From SpSt-1165 sp964391725 (GTDB taxonomy: Bacteria; Chloroflexota; Anaerolineae; Anaerolineales; Anaerolineaceae), in NCBI GenBank assembly GCA_964391725.1, contig CAYMNB010000002.1:62001-126000 (forward strand): a DNA stretch of 64,000 bases, written 5' to 3'. Under the pieces are notes generated by a model that searched no databases, was not told the origin of the DNA, and was given only the letters and a program-made list of their open reading frames with translations. This document shows, piece by piece, positions 9,267 through 17,452 of this stretch (its first letter is position 1; every line of letters begins with the position of its first letter). The translations under genes were made by a program, and so were the position numbers.

Positions 9267-11588
9267 GTGGAAACGTATTGTGTAAAATGCCATGAAAAGC
9301 AAGAAATGTTGAATCCGGAACCGGCTTTTAATAAGGCGGGGGCACCTGTCACCAAAGGCGTGTGCAGTGTTTGCGGAACAAAGATGAATCGCATGGGACG
9401 TACCCCGGCGCATGAAGGCATGCAGCCATCAGAAGAAATTATCAAAGCGAAAAAAACTTCACGGCGGAATGGGAAATTGGTGATTGTGGAATCACCTGCC
9501 AAAGCGAGAACCGTGGGGAGGTATCTCGGTAAAGGCTATACTGTAAAAGCCTCCGTTGGGCATGTACGTGATCTGTTACGCTCACAGCTTTCAGTGGATG
9601 TTGACAATGACTTCACACCCAAATACCGGGTACCGAATGATAAGCGTGATGTTGTGAAAACCTTAAAAAAAGAAGCACGACGATCCAGTGAGATCTATCT
9701 CGCTACTGACCCTGACCGTGAGGGCGAGGCGATTGCCTGGCACTTGCAGGAGGCGTTGGAACTCGAGGATGAATTGACAAAACGCGTTGTTTTCCATGAA
9801 ATTACAAAAGATGCCATCCACGAAGCCTTTTCACAGCCAAGGGACATCGACATGAATCTGGTTGATGCCCAGCAGGCAAGGCGGGTATTGGACCGGCTGG
9901 TGGGTTATAGCCTCAGCCCGCTGCTTTGGCAAAAAGTGCGCAGCCGCCTATCAGCTGGCAGGGTGCAATCGGTGGCGCTGCGGCTGATCGTTGAACGAGA
10001 AAGGGAAATTGACAATTTCGTTTCAGAAGAATACTGGTCGATTCATGCCCTGGTGAAACAACTGGAATCGAATGAAGATGATGCCTTTCTGTTGAAGTTG
10101 GCGAAGATCAACGGAGCGGATTTCAGGCTTGGCAACCAGCAGGTTGTCGACGATCTGTTGGGTGACATGCAGAAGGCACATTATGTTGTCCTGGGGGTCA
10201 AGAAAAGTGAAAGGAAACGAAACCCGTCGGGCCCGTTCACGACCAGCAGTTTACAACAGGAAGCGTCGCGCAAACTTGGTTTTAATACCAATAAAACCAT
10301 GCGCATTGCTCAACAGCTGTATGAAGGTATTGAACTTGGTTCAGGCGAACAAACCGGTCTCATCACTTATATGCGTACGGACAGCATGAACGTATCATCC
10401 TCGGCGCAAGAAGAAGCCCGACAGGTAATCGTAAACCGTTTTGGGCAAGAATTTTTGCCGGAATCAGCACCTGTATACAAAACCAAAGCGCAGGGAGCAC
10501 AGGAAGCACACGAGGCAATCAGGCCAACCAGCACAATGCGGAGTCCCAAGTCGTTGAAAGAAGTACTAACCAAAGATCAGCACAAATTGTATCAATTGAT
10601 CTGGCAGAGATTTTTAGCTTCACAGATGGAACCTGCTGTATTCAGCACAATCAGTGTTGAGGTGGAAGGAAAAGGCGACAATAGCTATCTTCTCAGGGCT
10701 TCGGGGCAGGTGTTGAAGTTTGCCGGCTTTTTGAAGGTGTATGAAGAGGGGATTGACGAAGATGCGGCCAATGGTGAAGAGAATATTGCCATCCCTGTGG
10801 ACTTGAGTGATGGGGAATTGTTGGATTTGTTAAAACTGCAACCTGAACAGCACTTTACACAACCGCCGCCCCGCTATACAGAGGCGAGCCTTGTGCGCGC
10901 GATGGAAGAAAATGGCATTGGCAGACCTTCCACTTACGCGCCGACTATTCACACCATTCAAACCAGGAATTATGTATACCGTGAAGAGAAACGATTATTC
11001 CCTACCGAAACCGGCATTCTGGTCAATGATTTGTTGGTCGATTATTTTGATGATCTCATCAATGTCGGCTTCACCAGCCAGATGGAAAACGAGCTGGACG
11101 AAATTTCCATGGGCAAACAAGAATGGCATCATGTGGTGGCTGATTTTTACCAGCAATTTTTGCCGGATCTTGAAAAAGCCAGACAAGAAATGCCGGAGGA
11201 AAAACTGGAACCTGAGAAGGTGGGGCGCGATTGCCCAGAATGCGGTCACGAACTGGTCATCCGATGGGGCAGGTTTGGTAAATTCATCAGCTGCAGCGAC
11301 TTTCCCACCTGCCGATATACAGAACCGTGGTTAGAAAAGATCGGTGTATCTTGTCCGGAATGCGAAACAGGTGAAGTGGTTAAACGAAGGACAAAGAAAG
11401 GCCGCACTTTCTACGGCTGCTCACGCTATCCTGACTGTCAATTCACCAGTTGGAAACAGCCATTGGCAGCAAAATGCCCTCATTGCGGCGGCACGCTGGT
11501 AATCAATAATAAGCGTGAGGCGGTTTGCCTCGCATGCGGTGAGAAGGTAGAATTGGCTGAGGTTTTAGAAACTAATTCGGCTGAGTAA
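9267..11588 (+). CDS. topA: DNA topoisomerase I with N-terminal zinc ribbon
   Basis: Type IA topoisomerase that relaxes negative supercoils. GTG 9267 sits eight bases after GAGGAG; TTG 9264 is the alternative. Residues 1-50 form a small ribbon with two CxxC pairs (YCVKCHEK and CSVCG), resembling the DUF5679 domain. The Toprim domain follows (KLVIVESPAKARTVGRYLG, then ATDPDREGEAIAWHL). The active-site tyrosine is in GLITYMRTDS. Three C-terminal four-cysteine zinc ribbons are visible (DCPECGHEL, SCPECETGEV and KCPHCGGTL). A strong terminator comes 22 bases after the stop. Confidence 0.96.
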   Translation: METYCVKCHEKQEMLNPEPAFNKAGAPVTKGVCSVCGTKMNRMGRTPAHEGMQPSEEIIKAKKTSRRNGKLVIVESPAKARTVGRYLGKGYTVKASVGHVRDLLRSQLSVDVDNDFTPKYRVPNDKRDVVKTLKKEARRSSEIYLATDPDREGEAIAWHLQEALELEDELTKRVVFHEITKDAIHEAFSQPRDIDMNLVDAQQARRVLDRLVGYSLSPLLWQKVRSRLSAGRVQSVALRLIVEREREIDNFVSEEYWSIHALVKQLESNEDDAFLLKLAKINGADFRLGNQQVVDDLLGDMQKAHYVVLGVKKSERKRNPSGPFTTSSLQQEASRKLGFNTNKTMRIAQQLYEGIELGSGEQTGLITYMRTDSMNVSSSAQEEARQVIVNRFGQEFLPESAPVYKTKAQGAQEAHEAIRPTSTMRSPKSLKEVLTKDQHKLYQLIWQRFLASQMEPAVFSTISVEVEGKGDNSYLLRASGQVLKFAGFLKVYEEGIDEDAANGEENIAIPVDLSDGELLDLLKLQPEQHFTQPPPRYTEASLVRAMEENGIGRPSTYAPTIHTIQTRNYVYREEKRLFPTETGILVNDLLVDYFDDLINVGFTSQMENELDEISMGKQEWHHVVADFYQQFLPDLEKARQEMPEEKLEPEKVGRDCPECGHELVIRWGRFGKFISCSDFPTCRYTEPWLEKIGVSCPECETGEVVKRRTKKGRTFYGCSRYPDCQFTSWKQPLAAKCPHCGGTLVINNKREAVCLACGEKVELAEVLETNSAE

Positions 11589-11609
11589 TGTAACGGGCAT
11601 AAAACTTGC

Positions 11610-11645
11610 AAAAAGGATAGGTGAATGGCATCCCCTATCCTTTTT
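11610..11645 (+). terminator. Intrinsic terminator after topA
   Basis: Twelve-base perfect stem AAAAAGGATAGG / CCTATCCTTTTT with a 12-base loop, ending in a T run. It closes the transcription unit that runs from ffh or rpsP to topA. Confidence 0.9.
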
Positions 11646-11676
11646 GTATAGTAAGTAATAGGTAAGGGTTCTGGTT

Positions 11677-11704
11677 TTGTTATTCCTGGTAATTTGACTA
11701 CAAT
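11677..11704 (+). promoter_or_regulatory. Candidate promoter for the 11752 gene
   Basis: TTGTTA at 11677-11682, a 16-base spacer and TACAAT at 11699-11704, lying between the topA terminator and the next gene's AAGGAG ribosome site. Confidence 0.4.
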
Positions 11705-11751
11705 TATTTAATGAAAGCTCTTGCAGCGGAACGATAGTGAAGGAGTCAGTA

Positions 11752-12987
11752 ATGCTCGAGAAAATCAAGGAATTTATCCAAAAACCGATCGGCATCGCCG
11801 TCAGCGGCTTTGTGGTTGGTTTGTTTTTTGGTTTGGTTGTTTTGGGATGGTGGTTGTGGCCAGTACGATGGTATGATGCTGGCCTGCCAGATTTGCATGA
11901 AGACCTGCGGGTTCAGGTGATGGAGCAAGCAGTTAATGCCTTTGCTGAGACCGCAGATGAAGATGCTGCGATACAGGTGTATCTGGGGTTTGGCGCGAAG
12001 GCAGCCGATACCTATCTGCTCATGAGAGAGAACGATGAGATCATAGCGGAAAATTTGATGAAATTTGATCGGTTACTTGAATCTACCGGCAATCTGCCCA
12101 AGGGGGTGGATTTTGTTGCCGAAGACGAACAACCTTTGGATGCCGTAGAGGAACAGCCTGCGGATGTCGCGGAAGAACAGCCTGCGGTTGTGGGCGAAGA
12201 AATCTCCGAAGAAGTTGGCGTTATTGCTGAAGAAACTGAGCCGGTCAGTGATAGTCGTGCTTTACGCACCATCGGTACTTTGCTGGGAATATTTCTCATT
12301 TTCCTGGTTTTGGGCGGCGTGGTATTAATCTATCTGTTCTTTATCCGTGGTAATAAAAATCCGTTTTCAAAGCCGGGTAGAGGCAGAGAACAAGAAAGAG
12401 ATCGTTCATCAATTCAGCAAACCGCACAAGATTATGATGACGATATGATCCTTTTTGATGATGAATTTGAGGAGGACGTCTATGATGAGACGATCCAGGC
12501 TTCTTCTGACGAATTCTTCCATCAGGAGCCAGAACGCAAACCCCGTGTGGCCCCCATCCAGCGTTCGGTGACCTATGTGCACAGCGACACCGGCATCAAT
12601 GATCTTGACACACAATATGCCCTGAAAGCTCTTGAAGATCCGAGCAGGACAGTGATGGAATATGGTGTTTCGATGTCTAATTCGCACACTGTTAATGGTG
12701 TAAAGTATGCGCTGGCTTTTGACATTTTTATGTTCAGCCATCCAGAACAAAAGCAAAAAACCAGGGTTTTGATCACAAAAGACCAGTTTAAAAAGCCGGA
12801 AGCATTGCAGATGTATGAGGGAAAAGGTGAGCCAGTGGCTATCCAGGATTTCAATGTATTTACCCTGGAGACACAACAATATCGCCTAAATGGCAGCATC
12901 ATCGAGGCGATCTACTCGGTAGACCAGACCACAGGTGAGACCTATTTACAGCAAATGACCATTGACCTGGTCGCCCACTATCTATAA
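11752..12987 (+). CDS. Unrecognised two-span membrane protein
   Basis: 411 residues from ATG 11752 (AAGGAG six bases upstream; GTG 11737 is in frame but overlaps that site). It has a membrane segment at about 14-37 and a helical extracytoplasmic region. A short acidic repeat follows (EEQPADVAEEQPAVVGEE, about residues 138-155). A second membrane segment lies at about 180-200, followed by a basic-acidic cytoplasmic linker and a C-terminal domain of about 140 residues. That domain starts near YVHSDTGINDLDTQYAL and includes repeated beta-like segments. I do not recognise the family. Two membrane spans with the N and C ends inside imply an envelope-spanning sensor, scaffold or anchor, but no function can be assigned. 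Confidence 0.75.
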   Translation: MLEKIKEFIQKPIGIAVSGFVVGLFFGLVVLGWWLWPVRWYDAGLPDLHEDLRVQVMEQAVNAFAETADEDAAIQVYLGFGAKAADTYLLMRENDEIIAENLMKFDRLLESTGNLPKGVDFVAEDEQPLDAVEEQPADVAEEQPAVVGEEISEEVGVIAEETEPVSDSRALRTIGTLLGIFLIFLVLGGVVLIYLFFIRGNKNPFSKPGRGREQERDRSSIQQTAQDYDDDMILFDDEFEEDVYDETIQASSDEFFHQEPERKPRVAPIQRSVTYVHSDTGINDLDTQYALKALEDPSRTVMEYGVSMSNSHTVNGVKYALAFDIFMFSHPEQKQKTRVLITKDQFKKPEALQMYEGKGEPVAIQDFNVFTLETQQYRLNGSIIEAIYSVDQTTGETYLQQMTIDLVAHYL

Positions 12988-13003
12988 TCACCGATTAGAT
13001 ATC

Positions 13004-13036
13004 AAAAAAGCGCATCATCGATGATGCGCTTTTTTT
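13004..13036. terminator. Bidirectional terminator between the 11752 gene and greA
   Basis: Near-perfect palindrome: A-run plus GCGCATCAT, its complement ATGATGCGC and a T-run, with essentially no loop beyond CG. Flanking A and T runs allow it to act on both convergent genes, each ending within 20 bases. Confidence 0.9.
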
Positions 13037-13040
13037 GTCG

Positions 13041-13508
13041 TTACTTTATGTCAACAATTTTGACCGTGTATTGTCCAGTAGGGCTGTCGACGACAACCGC
13101 ATCGCCAACTTTTTTGTCCAACAAGGCTTTACCAATGGGAGACGAAAAGGATATTCTGCCATTGGCAGGATCTGCTTCTTTGGAACCCACAATGGTGTAT
13201 TCATCAGTTGGAAAATCGTCTTCCTGGATGACGACTGTGTTACCGATGGTGACGATGTTGGTATTCTTCTCCAACTGGTCAATGATCACCACGTTGTTTA
13301 GAGCGGCTTCCAATTCCTTAATTCGGCCTTCCAAAAAAGCTTGATCTTCTTTGGCGGACACATAATCGGCGTTTTCTGATAGGTCGCCCATTTGAATGGC
13401 GGCACGCAGTCGTTTGGCAATTTCTTCCCGTGCCGGGCCTTTCAGCCTTTCCAATTCTGCTTGTAATTCTTTTTCACCCTGTTTGGTTAAGTATGAAACA
13501 TCTGCCAT
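13041..13508 (-). CDS. greA: Transcription elongation factor GreA
   Basis: 155 residues from the ATG at 13508, with AAGGTGG five bases upstream; a GTG at 13517 would overlap that site. The N-terminal coiled coil contains the GreA signature YLTKQGEKELQAELERL and GDLSENADYVSAKEDQAF. The C-terminal FKBP-like domain follows (YTIVGSKEADPANGRISFSS, then SPIGKALLDKKVGD). GreA rescues backtracked RNA polymerase by stimulating transcript cleavage; the acidic tip residues Asp and Glu of GDLSEN are present. It is the last gene of the minus-strand group that starts with the UbiA gene. Confidence 0.96.
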   Translation of the reverse strand: MADVSYLTKQGEKELQAELERLKGPAREEIAKRLRAAIQMGDLSENADYVSAKEDQAFLEGRIKELEAALNNVVIIDQLEKNTNIVTIGNTVVIQEDDFPTDEYTIVGSKEADPANGRISFSSPIGKALLDKKVGDAVVVDSPTGQYTVKIVDIK

Positions 13509-13560
13509 GGAAACCACCTTTATTTTTCTATCAATAATGAATGTCTAAGTAATTCTATCA

Positions 13561-14703
13561 CTAAGGGTTGATATCATTATTAAATATTTTCTGATGTTCA
13601 TCAATCGCATAGCGATCTGTCATCCCGGCAATATAGTCACAAACCGTACGTTCAAGACCTACCTTAGGAATGCGCGTTTGTATGTGTTCAGGCAATATAG
13701 TTGGTTTTTCTATAAATTGCTGGAACAAATCTGTGATGATTTTTTCCGCTTTGACTGTCATACGCATCACCCGGGAATGCTGGTATAGATTTTCGAATAG
13801 ATAGTCTTTCAGAGCCCGGTTTTGTTGCGTCAAAACGTCATCATAACCGACAGTATAGGATGTATGCTTTATGATTTTTTCTCGATTTGTCAGGTGGTAG
13901 TGGTTGATGGTAAGTTCTGTATGTTCCAGCAGTTGATGAATTTCGTAGCCGATCAGTCCACGGATAATCTGGTGGCGCTGCCGATCAGTCAACATACCTT
14001 CATCTGTTACAGCGGATTGATGGAATGCAGCCTGCCAGAGAGCAAGGTGTTTCAATGAGTCTGGTGTCAACATGCCTGAGCGTAGGCCATCATCCAGGTC
14101 ATGTGCGGTGTAAGCGAGGGAATCTGCCACATCAGCGATCTGGGCTTCGATATGCCCCTGTGTGGTTTTGGTCTCATAACTATTCGCTTTTGCCTTATGT
14201 TTGGTGATGCCTTCCAGGGTCTCATAAGTGAGGTTGAGGCCTTCAAAATGGGGGTATCTCTGTTCCAGTTCAGTAACAACCCGGTAGGTTTGGCGGTTGT
14301 GTTCAAATCCTCCATGAGTGGCCATGAGTTGATCTAAGATTTCTTCACCAGCATGGCCGAAAGGGGGATGACCGATGTCATGTACCAGGCAGATAGCTTC
14401 TGTCAGGTCAACATTCGCGGCTAACCCCAAGGCAATCGATCTACCGATTTGGGCTACCTCCAGGGTGTGAGTGAGTCTTGTCCGGTAATGATCTCCCTCA
14501 TAGTTGATGAATACCTGGGTTTTGTATTCCAACCGGCGAAACGCTGTGGTGTGTAGAATGCGGTCCCGGTCACGTTGATATTCAGTGCGATATTTTGGCG
14601 GGGCTTCATCATACATTCGGCCTTTTGAGGAGGCGCTGAGTGTAGCATAAGGAGCGAGATGTTCGTGCTCCCACTGTTCTATTTGCTGTCGAGTGATAAG
14701 CAT
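13561..14703 (-). CDS. Deoxyguanosinetriphosphate triphosphohydrolase-like HD protein
   Basis: 380 residues. HD-domain phosphohydrolase with RRLEYKTQVF, RLTHTLEVAQIGRSIA and VHDIGHPPFGHAGE, which supply the metal-binding His and His-Asp residues. The layout matches the Dgt type 2 subfamily. These enzymes release triphosphate from dNTPs and help keep dNTP pools low. The start ATG is seven bases after the isopentenyl phosphate kinase stop, so it is cotranscribed with the isoprenoid genes. A link with greA, 52 bases downstream, is not obvious. Confidence 0.88.
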   Translation of the reverse strand: MLITRQQIEQWEHEHLAPYATLSASSKGRMYDEAPPKYRTEYQRDRDRILHTTAFRRLEYKTQVFINYEGDHYRTRLTHTLEVAQIGRSIALGLAANVDLTEAICLVHDIGHPPFGHAGEEILDQLMATHGGFEHNRQTYRVVTELEQRYPHFEGLNLTYETLEGITKHKAKANSYETKTTQGHIEAQIADVADSLAYTAHDLDDGLRSGMLTPDSLKHLALWQAAFHQSAVTDEGMLTDRQRHQIIRGLIGYEIHQLLEHTELTINHYHLTNREKIIKHTSYTVGYDDVLTQQNRALKDYLFENLYQHSRVMRMTVKAEKIITDLFQQFIEKPTILPEHIQTRIPKVGLERTVCDYIAGMTDRYAIDEHQKIFNNDINP

Positions 14704-14709
14704 GGATAT

Positions 14710-15525
14710 TCAGTTTCCTTCAGTGATGGTGGTTCCGATTGTTTGACCAAGGAGAGCTTTGGTGATATTGCCTGCTGCGAGCCCTGAAAAAATCTGTATC
14801 TCGATACCTGGAAAGCGGTTGACAACGGACACCATTGTTTCTACCTTGCTTAACATACCCCCGGTTACGTCTGTAGCAAGGGCAGCCCCAAGATGCTTGG
14901 CTATTACCGGAAAGGTTTGCGTTGTTATCTCGTGAATGATGTGTTCTTGTGCGGGGAAGTCCTGCCAGATGCCTGGCTCGATACCTGCCAACAATATTTT
15001 TTCAGGGTGTAGTATATGGAGAAGGCGGATGAAAATTTCTTCGGTCGAAATAATTGTGCCGCCCAGAATCCCGTCGAAAATCACATCTCCATACACAAGC
15101 GGTATAAAATGATGCTGCAAAGCTTCCAATAATGGTCTGGTTTGCCAATGCGTAATCTTTTTGCCAGAAGATATGGCGGCAGAAGATAGGGGGAATGGAA
15201 TCACGGGTAACCCGGCTTGATGACATTCTTTTACAACAATGAGGTTCAGTTCTCTGGCAGCCTGCCACACCTGGAAAAAACCTTGCCAGCCTTTCTGATT
15301 GTGAACGCCTTCACGGGTTCCGAATTGGTGGGCAACCGAATGGCCATAGGAGCCCGAGCCATGTCCAATCACGAGTTGTAGATCGGGTGTATTTTCTATG
15401 ATTTCTTTTATTTCACCGACTGCCTGGCGGATAATGTCCAGGCGGGGAGTGTTAGGTTTGTCTTTTTCGGTGATCAGCGAACCACCCAATTTCAGAAAGA
15501 CCAGTGATTTTGCAGTTTCATTCAT
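14710..15525 (-). CDS. Isopentenyl phosphate kinase
   Basis: 271 residues from ATG 15525 (MNETAKS). A GTG at 15540 and a start at 15573 that overlaps the upstream gene are alternatives, and none has a clear ribosome site. Amino-acid-kinase fold with FLKLGGSLITEKD, the catalytic histidine motif GHGSGSYGH, LVYGDVIFD and ATDVTGGMLSKVE. The histidine-containing GSYGH motif separates isopentenyl phosphate kinase from other members of the fold. It phosphorylates isopentenyl phosphate to isopentenyl diphosphate, the last step of the alternative mevalonate pathway. The gene directly follows mevalonate kinase with a short gap or overlap, which supports the call. Confidence 0.88.
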   Translation of the reverse strand: MNETAKSLVFLKLGGSLITEKDKPNTPRLDIIRQAVGEIKEIIENTPDLQLVIGHGSGSYGHSVAHQFGTREGVHNQKGWQGFFQVWQAARELNLIVVKECHQAGLPVIPFPLSSAAISSGKKITHWQTRPLLEALQHHFIPLVYGDVIFDGILGGTIISTEEIFIRLLHILHPEKILLAGIEPGIWQDFPAQEHIIHEITTQTFPVIAKHLGAALATDVTGGMLSKVETMVSVVNRFPGIEIQIFSGLAAGNITKALLGQTIGTTITEGN

Positions 15526-15544
15526 ACCTGAATTGTACACTGAC

Positions 15545-16495
15545 TTAATTGATGCTCCCATGGTCAGTCGCAATAGGGGTGGTCATTATCTGTACCCCTC
15601 CTGCATTTTCCAGTGACGAACCCACGAAATCTTCTTTATCCGGAGAGCAAAGGGCAATGATAATCCCACCACGACCTCCACCTGAGAGTTTGGCACCCCA
15701 CGCACCAGCTTTTATAGCCGTGTCAACAAGTCTATCCAACACAGGGTCTGATACGCCTAAATCGCGCAATAATTGATGGTTTTTGCGCATAGACATACCG
15801 GCAAAGGGGAAGTTGCTGCTCTGAAGTGCCTGAACGCCCTCAAGACAGGTTTCTTCGATTGCAGTAAAAATACTTGTGACAGTTTGAGGCTGATCTACCA
15901 ACTTTTGCCTGACATAGGCAACGGTTTCATGGGTGGGGGTTGTGTGTCCGCTGTTGGCAATTACAAGAATTGCTTCACCGGTGATGGAAAAGGTTTGCAG
16001 AGGTTGGTTCTTTTTGAAAATAACTGGCTGTTCAAAACAAACCACGGTATTGTCGATGCCAGATGGTGTACCATGGTGGATTTTCTCCACCTCATGGACC
16101 AATTCTGAAAGGATCTGCGGTGAGAAATCTATTTTGTGGAATTGAAAAAGGCTTCGCAGCAGTGAGGCTGTTACCGCCGCACCTGAGCCCATTCCGCTGC
16201 TTATCGGTATTTGTGATTCAATACTGATGGTGATGGGCGACAGGGCAACGTGCGGGTGCCGGGCATAAAATAAATCTATGGTGAATTTTAAAGGGTGGCT
16301 ATCAGCGAGGTCTGCATAATCAGCATCAAGATCAATCATCGGCGCAACGATGTGCGTGCCCAAACTGTAATATCTATTGCCAATACTGCTGGTTGCGCGG
16401 ATGGCAGGCAGCGGGATGGCAGCTGCCTTATAGCCATGAACCACAGCATGTTCGCCAAATAATATTACCTTCCCGGGTGCTGAAGCGGATATCAT
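15545..16495 (-). CDS. mvk: Mevalonate kinase
   Basis: 316 residues, GHMP kinase. The protein begins MISASAPGKVILFGEHAVVH, typical of mevalonate kinases. The ATP loop is PISSGMGSGAAVTASLL, then HGTPSGIDNTV and the C-terminal KLSGGGRGG motif. It phosphorylates mevalonate to 5-phosphomevalonate. The short, archaeal-type length fits bacteria that use an isopentenyl phosphate kinase. Phosphomevalonate decarboxylase, needed to connect the two kinases, is not in the window. The start is 12 bases after the UbiA gene stop. Confidence 0.92.
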   Translation of the reverse strand: MISASAPGKVILFGEHAVVHGYKAAAIPLPAIRATSSIGNRYYSLGTHIVAPMIDLDADYADLADSHPLKFTIDLFYARHPHVALSPITISIESQIPISSGMGSGAAVTASLLRSLFQFHKIDFSPQILSELVHEVEKIHHGTPSGIDNTVVCFEQPVIFKKNQPLQTFSITGEAILVIANSGHTTPTHETVAYVRQKLVDQPQTVTSIFTAIEETCLEGVQALQSSNFPFAGMSMRKNHQLLRDLGVSDPVLDRLVDTAIKAGAWGAKLSGGGRGGIIIALCSPDKEDFVGSSLENAGGVQIMTTPIATDHGSIN

Positions 16496-16507
16496 TTGCT
16501 TGTTGCT

Positions 16508-17377
16508 TTAGAGCAGATAGAAAAGGATGATCACAGAAATTCCCCAAAGCAGGAGTGTGATCTGCAGGGGGCGATCTGTCATCAGAATTTCTTCGGGAGC
16601 GCCACCCACTCCTGTAAATTCGAGGAGGTAGTTGTAGCGGAAGATTCCATAGACCACGAACGGCACAGTGAGCAGCATATTAAAGTTGCCGCTGACGCTG
16701 GGAGCAGATATGGTGTACAGGCTATAGGCCATCAGGGTTGCAGATGAAACTATGGTTAAATACTTGTCAATCAAGTCGATGGAATAACCGCGTAATGATT
16801 TTCGATGGTTTTCTGCAGAAAGCTGTAGTGAAACCAGTTCTGCGCGGCGTTTGCCGAAACCGATGTAGAGAGCCAGAAGTCCGGTACACATATAGAGCCA
16901 GGGCGAGAATCGTTCTACCTGAATCAAGGTAACACCGGCGCCAACCCGCAGCAGGAACCCTGATGCCAGTACCATGACATCGATGATCGGCTGGTTTTTG
17001 AGAAACGAAGAGTAGGCCAGTTGAATGATCACATAGGTTAGCATCACCAAGAAAAATGCAGTGGAAAGGAAAAATCCGCTTGTGAGACTGATTACTCCTA
17101 ATAAGGCTGAGGCAGCAATAGCAATAGGAATCGGCAGTTTGCCTGAAGCTATGGGGCGGTGTTGTTTGCGAGGATGCTGGCGGTCTGCTTCAATGTCCAA
17201 CAGGTCATTCATGAGGTAAACCGCACTGGAAAGCAAGCAGAACAGGATCACGCCTGCCAGCGTTCGCAATACGCCCTGCCAGTTAAATAACTGGCGATCA
17301 AAGATGAGGGCGGCAAACAAGATGATATTCTTGACCCATTGGTAAGGCCGCATAGAGCGCAACAGTGCTTTAAACAT
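16508..17377 (-). CDS. UbiA-family prenyltransferase, decaprenyl-phosphate phosphoribosyltransferase-like
   Basis: 289 residues, with about nine hydrophobic segments. The first Asp-rich motif is NDLLDIEADRQHPRKQHRP followed by IASG, as in DPPR synthase (the Rv3806c type). The second region has FGKRRAEL, and the C-terminal GGAPEEILMTDRPLQI also fits that subfamily. Such enzymes transfer phosphoribose from PRPP to a polyprenyl phosphate, giving precursors of decaprenylphosphoryl arabinose. This identity is inferred from motifs; another UbiA acceptor is possible. It shares a transcript with mevalonate and isopentenyl phosphate kinases, so prenyl supply and use are grouped. The ATG has no ribosome site and lies six bases after TAATAT, suggesting a leaderless mRNA. 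Confidence 0.85.
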   Translation of the reverse strand: MFKALLRSMRPYQWVKNIILFAALIFDRQLFNWQGVLRTLAGVILFCLLSSAVYLMNDLLDIEADRQHPRKQHRPIASGKLPIPIAIAASALLGVISLTSGFFLSTAFFLVMLTYVIIQLAYSSFLKNQPIIDVMVLASGFLLRVGAGVTLIQVERFSPWLYMCTGLLALYIGFGKRRAELVSLQLSAENHRKSLRGYSIDLIDKYLTIVSSATLMAYSLYTISAPSVSGNFNMLLTVPFVVYGIFRYNYLLEFTGVGGAPEEILMTDRPLQITLLLWGISVIILFYLL

Positions 17378-17383
17378 GGGAAT

Positions 17384-17405
17384 ATATTATCATTAAATAA
17401 TGATA
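17384..17405 (-). promoter_or_regulatory. Leaderless -10 element and adjoining palindrome upstream of the UbiA gene
   Basis: On the minus strand TAATAT (17389-17384) ends six bases before the UbiA gene ATG. It touches a perfect inverted repeat with 8-base arms TATCATTA / TAATGATA and a 2-base centre (17388-17405). The palindrome lies in the 75-base space between the UbiA gene and the divergent tlyA, where an operator would be expected. No T run suggests a terminator. Confidence 0.5.
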
Positions 17406-17452
17406 CAAAAGAACAAACAACACCATAGTAAACGAATACCGGAGCAGCGATA

